From the NCBI GenBank assembly GCA_002435835.1, contig DIVM01000140.1, forward strand, positions 1-10,780: a DNA stretch of 10,780 nt, in the 5' to 3' direction. How positions within the stretch are numbered: position 1 is the first letter of the stretch; each line of letters begins with the position of its first letter. Shown piece after piece: positions 6,709-10,780 of this stretch. The notes below the pieces were generated by a model. That model was not told the origin of the DNA. It saw only the letters and a list, made by a program, of their open reading frames with translations, and did no database searches. The translations under genes were made by a program, and so were the position numbers. This DNA comes from Firmicutes bacterium UBA6132 (GTDB taxonomy: Bacteria; Bacillota_A; Clostridia; Tissierellales; Sedimentibacteraceae).

Positions 6709-6804
6709 CTACCCTCTATTTGCTCTTATTAATGTGCTTTTACTTATTCCTGTTATTTCTGCAACTTGTTTATATAAGTATTTCTCATCATAGATGCAAT
6801 AAAC
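6709..6804 (-). pseudogene. C-terminal HTH remnant of a serine recombinase
   Basis: Minus-strand codons 6804-6709 read ...YDEKYLYKQVAEI-TGISKSTLIRANRG-stop. This is the HTH_7-type helix-turn-helix found at the very end of small resolvases and invertases (LYKQVAEITGISKSTL is a typical recognition-helix sequence). A TAA stop at 6807-6805 closes the frame upstream, no start codon or ribosome site is present, and the catalytic Ser domain is missing. A short AATAAGTTATT hairpin followed by seven T on the minus strand (6706-6686) comes right after the stop and may be the old terminator. It marks past mobile-element activity at this locus. Confidence 0.6.
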
Positions 6805-6860
6805 TTAATGTGTTATCTATATAGAGACAATCTATTATATTAATATATAGAAATCGTTTT

Positions 6861-6889
6861 TTGACAAATATTGGATTTTAATGTATTAT
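6861..6889 (+). promoter_or_regulatory. Near-consensus sigma-A promoter
   Basis: A perfect TTGACA (6861-6866), a 17-nt spacer and TATTAT (6884-6889). It is one of the best promoters in the window and points at the membrane protein gene that begins at 6927. Confidence 0.75.
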
Positions 6890-6926
6890 ATACGAATAAA
6901 CTTAAATGATTAGAGGTAAATTTAAT

Positions 6927-7646
6927 ATGCAAGAAATATATAAGAATGTTATCGAGTTATTAAATAATAAAGAATATGGAAAAATTCTGAAGATAATCAT
7001 AGGAATATTTATTTTTACTGCCCCAAGCTTATCATGTATTTTCATATATGAAAGAGAATTGTTTATGACATTGGATATAATTAAATTATCTATCCTTTGT
7101 ACAATTTTGAATTTAATTTTAATAATAATTATATTTATAATAGTGCTAATATGTAAAATATATAAATTTGAAACAACTGTAACCTTCATTATTAGTAAGC
7201 AAGGAGAAGAACTAAAATACTATCAGAATAAAGAAAAAGAAATAAACTCTATTTCTGAAGAAACTGACAAAACGCAAGAGCGAGAAGCTTATATAAAAGG
7301 ATTAATAGAGTTAAGTGATTCACTAATACAAAACGATATAAAAAATATGAAAACTGAATTTTACGAAGAAATTTTTTTAGATACAATAATATTTATTACA
7401 ACATATACAATTATAATATGGGCATACCAATTTATTTTCACTTACTTTAACGTTCCTTTCATTTCTGATTATGGAATTGTAACAATGTTAGTGTACATGT
7501 TTGGTTATATATTTAAATCAATTATAGATTTATTCAATGTTAACAAAACAAATGGCAGAATTAGTTCAATAAAAAAAAGTTCCCCTTTAATTTTAATGCT
7601 GATTATGATTATCCTATTTTTTATTATAGATAGTATTATGAAATAA
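6927..7646 (+). CDS. Multi-spanning membrane protein of unknown function
   Basis: A 239-residue integral membrane protein with about five hydrophobic segments (20-39, 51-79, 153-175, 181-201 and 219-236) and a cytoplasmic-looking charged stretch between the second and third (about 90-150) rich in Glu, Lys and Gln, probably a coiled coil. No catalytic or transporter motif is apparent and I do not recognise the family. I chose ATG 6927 because AGAGG at 6912-6916 serves it; the in-frame ATG at 6906 has no ribosome site and lies too close to the -10. A strong promoter sits directly upstream, so the gene is well expressed or tightly repressed. The gene stands alone among remnants of mobile DNA, so a cargo gene is plausible. 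Confidence 0.75.
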   Translation: MQEIYKNVIELLNNKEYGKILKIIIGIFIFTAPSLSCIFIYERELFMTLDIIKLSILCTILNLILIIIIFIIVLICKIYKFETTVTFIISKQGEELKYYQNKEKEINSISEETDKTQEREAYIKGLIELSDSLIQNDIKNMKTEFYEEIFLDTIIFITTYTIIIWAYQFIFTYFNVPFISDYGIVTMLVYMFGYIFKSIIDLFNVNKTNGRISSIKKSSPLILMLIMIILFFIIDSIMK

Positions 7647-7661
7647 TATCTATGCTTGTTG

Positions 7662-7680
7662 TGTTTATATAAACATTTTT
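7662..7680 (+). terminator. Weak A/T hairpin with T-run
   Basis: TGTTTATATAAACA is a perfect palindrome followed by TTTTT, 16 nt after the stop codon of the preceding membrane protein. The position and T-run suit a terminator; the stem is nearly all A/T. Confidence 0.4.
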
Positions 7681-7795
7681 AATACTCTGCTCAATTGATT
7701 TTTCTATTTTAAATTGAAAATAATAAAATTAGTATACATTCTTGAATCGTGCATAAATATCTTTATTTGGAAATGTGATAGGGGGTTAATTACAA

Positions 7796-8287
7796 ATGAA
7801 AATTTTTTCCACAAGGGAATTAGCAACAATTATTTGGGTATTTATACTTTTAGTATTTCTGTTTCACAAAAAAAGCACTCAAAAACCTTTAATAGATGTC
7901 ATAAAATCTGCATGTCATAAAAAACTTATAATTCCGACAATTTGCTTTATACTTTATGGTGTCATGTTTACCTATTTATTTTCTTTAACAAAATTTTGGA
8001 AACCAATTTTTATTAAAAATATAATTATTTGGATAATATTTGCAGGAATACCGCTTTGTTTTGGAAGTATTAATAAAAACATTGATGATAATTACTTTAA
8101 GCAAGCTATTAAAGCTAATTTTTCGATTATAGTTATTATAGAATTTATGCAAAGTACATTTACATTTAGTATAATAGTTGAATTATTTATTATACCTATA
8201 ACAACATTTTTATTAATTCTACAAGCCTTTTCAAAAAATAAAGAGGAAGATTTACAGGTTTATGAACTTTTATCATGGATTTTATAG
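7796..8287 (+). CDS. Membrane protein, probably C-terminally truncated
   Basis: The 163-residue product begins MKIFSTRELATIIWV and has hydrophobic segments at about 11-23, 44-62, 74-90 and 110-143. A motif reading FGSINKN...DNYFK (89-102) lies between the third and fourth, followed by a FSIIVELFIIPITTFLLILQAFS stretch split by Pro134. I recall related hypothetical membrane proteins that continue for roughly 80-100 residues beyond this point; here the frame stops in LLSWIL at the same place where the facing helicase loses its sequence. The start has a clear AGGGGG (7780-7785) 10 nt ahead. The stretch overlaps the helicase frame by 92 bp tail-to-tail. Function is unknown. Truncation is inferred from the overlap and from memory of the family. 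Confidence 0.6.
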   Translation: MKIFSTRELATIIWVFILLVFLFHKKSTQKPLIDVIKSACHKKLIIPTICFILYGVMFTYLFSLTKFWKPIFIKNIIIWIIFAGIPLCFGSINKNIDDNYFKQAIKANFSIIVIIEFMQSTFTFSIIVELFIIPITTFLLILQAFSKNKEEDLQVYELLSWIL

Positions 8288-9236
8288 ATTTATCAAACTC
8301 AAAATTAGTATCATAGGGTTTTCTTTCATTTTTTAGGTCTGAATTATTTGGGTATGGAAGATTAATCAAATAACTATTTACTTTATTTATGTTTTCTTTA
8401 ATCTCCTCACTAATAACAGGTGATGCTAAAATCTTTGGACATAAATCATTCCATACCTTTAATTTGAAATAATCATAATCAACTGTATCCAACTTTTCAT
8501 CTACAAACACATATTGACGCTTATGTTTATTTCCTTCAGCATCTTCCCATTGAATCAAGCTATTAAGTATATCCTTATTATCATTACTTAAAAACAATCT
8601 CATATGTGTTGCAACAACAATTCTATACTTGTGAATATTATTTTTTGCATTTTTAATTGTACAAAATTCATTGCAATCGTTACATATATTTTGAGTATAC
8701 ACTTGAACTCTATCCCCATACTTTTCAACCAATTTCTCTTTAGATAAATCTCCTTCTTTAGGATTAATTATATTCTTCCTACAATCATCATAATTAAATC
8801 CTCGTAAAGCTAATGCAATAAATTTTTCCTCATTAGTATTATAAATCTCTCTTACATCCTTTTCTTTTCCAAATGCCAACCTTTGTTTATACTCCTTTTT
8901 CAATCCTAATCCAATAGCAAACTCTTTACATTCTTTGATTGTTTTTTTAACAACTAAAGCACTAAATTCATCATCTATATCGCACATATACTTTATATAT
9001 TCTAAAAGTAAAGTTGATTTCCCAAAGCCTAAGCATGAATGTATTACAACAGGCTTTGAAGATTTATGTTTTGCTACGAGTATTTTAGTAACTTTATTTA
9101 ATTCTCTTTTATGTTCATCAGAGATTATAATTCTATTTTTTCTTTGTGTTTCAATAAAATTATTTACAATTTTATTAACATGTTCCATGTGTCCCCTGCC
9201 ACTTATTATTTCTGAATGTTTTAAAGCTATAGTCAT
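8196..9236 (-). pseudogene. XPD/DinG-like DNA helicase, truncated after the first RecA domain
   Basis: About 346 residues remain of a superfamily 2 helicase that couples ATP hydrolysis to DNA unwinding. Walker A is CLGFGKST (about 68-75, numbered from ATG 9236). Four Cys lie between Walker A and B at about 152, 185, 188 and 192 (C-x32-C-x2-C-x3-C), the place of the Fe-S cluster in XPD/DinG. HKYRIVVATHMRLFL (about 202-216) matches the VVTNHALLL region, and the Walker B is YVFVDEKLD where DEAH is expected. The second RecA domain is missing: after about residue 317 the frame reads antisense of the facing membrane-protein gene. ATG 9236 has GGGGG 5 nt upstream; an internal ATG at about 9185 also has a good site (AGGGGA). 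Unwinding activity is not expected from this fragment. Confidence 0.65.
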
Positions 9237-9250
9237 CAATGCCCCCTAAC

Positions 9251-9325
9251 TCAACTTCCTTCAATTATTCTTTCTCTTATTCCTAATCTCTAAGCTGCTT
9301 CACTATAAGAATATTTTTCACTCAT
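9251..9325 (-). pseudogene. Short HTH-like leader ORF interrupted by TAG and TGA
   Basis: ATG at 9325 follows AAAGGA by 9 nt and opens MSEKYSYSEAA, then TAG (9292-9290), then in frame RLGIRERIIEGS, then TGA (9253-9251). Read through the TAG, it resembles the start of an AlpA/MerR-type helix-turn-helix (YSEAA-x-RLGI). The helicase begins 15 nt after the second stop. It may be a decayed excisionase-like gene or a leader peptide. The intact ribosome site and promoter suggest the start is still translated. Confidence 0.45.
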
Positions 9326-9384
9326 AAATCTTCTTCCTTTCTTAACTAAATAATATCGTATAATTTCATAATAATTGTTACTTG

Positions 9385-9396
9385 TATGCGCGCATA
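9385..9396. promoter_or_regulatory. GC-rich palindrome, probable operator
   Basis: TATGCGCGCATA is a perfect 12-bp palindrome whose core is unusually G+C-rich for this sequence. It lies about 20 nt downstream of the -10 of the minus-strand promoter and 60 nt before the leader ORF, where a repressor would block transcription. Confidence 0.4.
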
Positions 9397-9418
9397 TATA
9401 AAATTCAAAGTTGATATA

Positions 9419-9447
9419 ATTATACATCATATTGTACATTTTGTACA
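9419..9447 (-). promoter_or_regulatory. Promoter of the helicase unit, overlapped by TTGTACA repeats
   Basis: Minus-strand TGTACA (9447-9442), 17 nt, then a perfect TATAAT (9424-9419). Two copies of TTGTACA (read on + at 9432-9438 and 9441-9447; TGTACA is itself palindromic) cover the -35 and the spacer, a layout expected for a repressor site. Confidence 0.5.
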
Positions 9448-9492
9448 GGTTTTTTTAAAAAAAATAAATGTAATAATTGTTCATTTTTCAAT

Positions 9493-9577
9493 AGTATTGA
9501 CAATACTTTATTTGCATATCGGCAATACTATTATTGTATATCGACAATACTTTTTTTATTTTTATACAACTTGTATA
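9493..9577. repeat. 22-bp-period CAATACT repeat array with flanking inverted repeats
   Basis: CAATACT occurs at 9501, 9523 and 9545, exactly 22 bp apart. Copies 1 and 2 match at 17 of 22 positions and share a TATCG end; copy 3 keeps only the CAATACT half. An inverted copy, AGTATTG (9493-9499), abuts the first one. A further perfect inverted repeat, TATACAA-C-TTGTATA, lies at 9563-9577. It may be iterons of a replication origin or a set of operators. Confidence 0.55.
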
Positions 9578-9583
9578 ATAAAA

Positions 9584-9612
9584 AAAGATAGAGCTATTAC
9601 TACTCTATCTTT
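9584..9612 (-). terminator. Terminator facing left
   Basis: A perfect 10-bp stem (AAAGATAGAG / CTCTATCTTT) with a 9-nt loop, followed on the minus strand by a T-run with ATTAT. It would end transcripts coming from the coding remnant to its right. Confidence 0.6.
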
Positions 9613-9691
9613 CTTGTTAAAGAATTTATTTGATTAGTAAATAATCACATTATATTTACCTATTTAAATACTTTGTTAAGCATCTTTATAA

Positions 9692-9862
9692 TTAGTTCAC
9701 TAATAATAAAATTGCATGGATTGATTTTAACTCTTTATAATAATAAAACACCTTTTTCTTAGCTTTAAATTGTTCCAATGGGTTAAATTCATCTACTATA
9801 TTAACTAAATCGACAGGATTATACTGATAATCAACTTTTGCATGAATTGATGTATCTGCATT
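9692..9862 (-). pseudogene. Coding remnant of unknown family
   Basis: A minus-strand frame of 56 codons with protein-like composition, reading DYQYNPVDLVNIVDEFNP followed by LEQFKAKKKVFYYYKELKS and ending ILLLVN-stop. TAA at 9865-9863 closes it upstream, and no usable start codon or ribosome site exists. A leftward terminator follows 80 nt beyond its stop, which supports it as the 3' end of a former gene. I do not recognise the family. Confidence 0.4.
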
Positions 9863-9894
9863 TTACTGTGTTGTAGAGGCTGGTTATTAACCAA

Positions 9895-9921
9895 TAAAAA
9901 AGAAGAGCAAAATATGCTCTT
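9895..9921 (-). terminator. Leftward hairpin with T-run
   Basis: A 7-bp stem AAGAGCA / TGCTCTT with a 5-nt loop at 9903-9921, followed on the minus strand by C and TTTTTT. No intact leftward gene now precedes it. A small palindrome, TGGTTA-T-TAACCA (9881-9893), lies next to it. Confidence 0.5.
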
Positions 9922-10085
9922 AATGGGTTTATTTAGGGGTGCAAACAACAAATTTACAAATGTTTTTGAATGCAAAATTACAATAAGTTTTGTGCTCTTT
10001 AATTTTGTCTAAATTTCAACATTTACATTACTTTGCAACAAGAATTACATTAATTTTTGCATAGGATTTTGCAAGTAAAAATATA

Positions 10086-10103
10086 TGTAATAAATTTATT
10101 ACA
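10086..10103. promoter_or_regulatory. 18-bp perfect palindrome, possible operator
   Basis: TGTAATAAATTTATTACA is fully self-complementary and sits in the centre of the TTRCA/TGYAA cluster, about 100 nt upstream of the HAD promoter. The length and symmetry suit a dimeric repressor; the binding protein is not known. Confidence 0.45.
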
Positions 10104-10199
10104 CTTATAAAACTGTATGTAAAAATTACTGCAAAAATACGTGCAAATAATTATGTAAAATGCAATTTAAGTTTTATTTCTTAAAACAAATATAAGCGT

Positions 10200-10228
10200 T
10201 TGGAAAAATTTACAGTTTATGATATAAT
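10200..10228 (+). promoter_or_regulatory. Extended -10 promoter of the HAD hydrolase gene
   Basis: TTGGAA (10200-10205), 17 nt, then TGA-TATAAT (10220-10228), an extended -10. It leaves a leader of about 65 nt before the ATG. Confidence 0.6.
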
Positions 10229-10301
10229 ATTAAAAATAGTATTAATTTTCAATTGTAAAATGAGACGAAGTAAAGATTATTTATATTTTAGGGGAGGAAA
10301 A

Positions 10302-10780
10302 ATGAGTTATAAAATACTTTTATTTGATTTAGATGATACATTGTTAGATTTCAGCGCTAATGAAACTGATTCGTTAAACAAATTGTTTCAGCAACACGGA
10401 TATACCTTTTCGGATGAGTTGTTTCGGGTATATAATTCCGTCAACAAACAACTATGGGCTGATTATGAAAATGGAAATATTGTATTAGATGATGTGCTAA
10501 ACTCAAGATTTTCAGAAACTATGTTAAGACTTGGAAAAGTTGTGGATGGCATTGAATGGGAAAATCTGTATAGAGAACTTTTGGGCAATGGATGTCAGCA
10601 TATGGAAGGAGCTTTAGAAGTGTGTCAGAGCTTATCTGTATCCCATAGACTGTATGTTATTACTAATGGCATAACTCAAACTCAGATAAAGCGATTGAAG
10701 CAGTCAGGCTTATATGAATTTTTTGAAGACATTTTTGATTCTCAAAGCATTGGATTTCAAAAGCCATCAAAAGAATTTTT
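10302..10780 (+). CDS. HAD-superfamily hydrolase, YjjG-like (5' part only)
   Basis: The window ends inside this gene after 159 codons; about 70 more are expected for the family. Motif I is LLFDLDDTLLDF with nucleophile Asp9 and acid/base Asp11. The helical cap (about 18-85) follows. Motif II is VITNG (about 126-130), and the motif III Lys is in the QKPSKEF segment near the edge. This pattern, with SIGFQKP, is closest to the YjjG/YfnB group of non-canonical pyrimidine nucleotidases, which dephosphorylate nucleoside monophosphates in the cytosol; other small phosphatase substrates remain possible. ATG has GGGGAGG 4-5 nt upstream, and an extended -10 promoter lies above it. Its base composition is clearly less A+T-rich than the genes to its left, as expected for core chromosome. 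Confidence 0.85.
   Translation, partial: MSYKILLFDLDDTLLDFSANETDSLNKLFQQHGYTFSDELFRVYNSVNKQLWADYENGNIVLDDVLNSRFSETMLRLGKVVDGIEWENLYRELLGNGCQHMEGALEVCQSLSVSHRLYVITNGITQTQIKRLKQSGLYEFFEDIFDSQSIGFQKPSKEF

Larger units (their letters stand above)
9922..10301. other. Gene-free A/T-rich tract crowded with TTRCA/TGYAA words
   Basis: No gene or RNA is recognised here. TGCAA/TTGCA occurs at eight places (9940, 9971, about 10034, 10057, 10070, 10130, 10142, 10161) and TTACA/TGTAA at nine (9954, 9978, 10023, 10045, 10086, 10099, 10118, 10154, 10210), on both strands and with irregular spacing. The right end holds the promoter of the HAD gene. Confidence 0.5.

Noticed and set aside
6902..7189. A 95-codon minus-strand open frame
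   Set aside because: It is antisense to the membrane protein gene at 6927, which has a promoter and ribosome site; its Ile-rich content is a by-product of A/T-rich DNA.
7714..7920. A 68-codon plus-strand open frame
   Set aside because: It overlaps the start of the 7796 membrane protein in another frame, has no ribosome site and a poor composition.
8935..9249. A 104-codon plus-strand open frame
   Set aside because: It is antisense to the helicase Walker A region, whose motifs show the real coding strand.
9497..9530. TTGACA at 9497-9502 as a plus-strand promoter
   Set aside because: No -10-like hexamer lies 16-18 nt downstream, and no plus-strand gene follows.
9493..9577. The CAATACT repeats as a CRISPR array
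   Set aside because: The period is only 22 bp, with no unique spacers and imperfect copies.
9386..9637. An 83-codon plus-strand open frame
   Set aside because: It runs through the promoter, the CAATACT array and a terminator hairpin; composition is low-complexity and no ribosome site precedes it.

Overview
The window is very A+T-rich, uses strong GGAGG-type ribosome binding sites with some TTG/GTG starts, and carries Clostridium-type protein families: stalk (copper amine oxidase N-like) domains, SleC-type beta-sandwich domains and a clostridial-type IMP dehydrogenase tail. It most likely comes from a clostridial Firmicute. No tRNA, rRNA, CRISPR array or intact transposase was seen. The coding content is chromosome-like, with an accessory stretch full of gene remnants between about 6.5 and 10.2 kb.

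Left part (1-2.9 kb). Two tandem TTG-started paralogues (59-553, 584-1090, + strand) encode small single-domain beta-sandwich proteins like the N-terminal domain of clostridial spore cortex-lytic/peptidoglycan-binding proteins. A hairpin follows them. Next come the orphaned C-terminal tail of an IMP dehydrogenase (1301-1513, -), a complete six-TM potassium channel of KvAP type with a TVGYGD filter (1760-2497, -), and a small uncertain ORF (2579-2824, -).

Central operon (2.9-5.8 kb, - strand). A good promoter (5785-5813) drives four tightly packed genes: a pentapeptide-repeat protein fused to a two-TM pore-like domain with a degenerate filter, an MNT-type nucleotidyltransferase, a 92-aa helical protein, and a secreted stalk-domain protein. 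The first three are joined by 4-nt stop/start overlaps. This is the best candidate for an undescribed system: a nucleotidyltransferase paired with a membrane effector-like protein. Its function is inferred, not shown. A separate unknown 194-aa gene with its own promoter lies just upstream (5878-6462, -).

Right part (6.5-10.3 kb). This looks like a decayed accessory region. It holds the HTH tail of a serine recombinase (6709-6804, -), an orphan multi-TM protein behind a near-consensus promoter (6927-7646, +), and a second membrane protein (7796-8287, +) that collides tail-to-tail with a truncated XPD/DinG-like helicase (8196-9236, -), apparently at a recombination junction near 8.28 kb. Upstream of the helicase are a short HTH-like leader ORF broken by two stops, a promoter overlapped by TTGTACA repeats, a GC-rich palindrome, and a 22-bp-period CAATACT repeat array. 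Beyond these lie another coding remnant (9692-9862, -) and a gene-free tract packed with TTRCA/TGYAA words around an 18-bp perfect palindrome.

Right edge. A YjjG-like HAD phosphatase (10302 to the window end, +) with its own extended -10 promoter is visibly less A+T-rich and probably marks the return to core chromosome.
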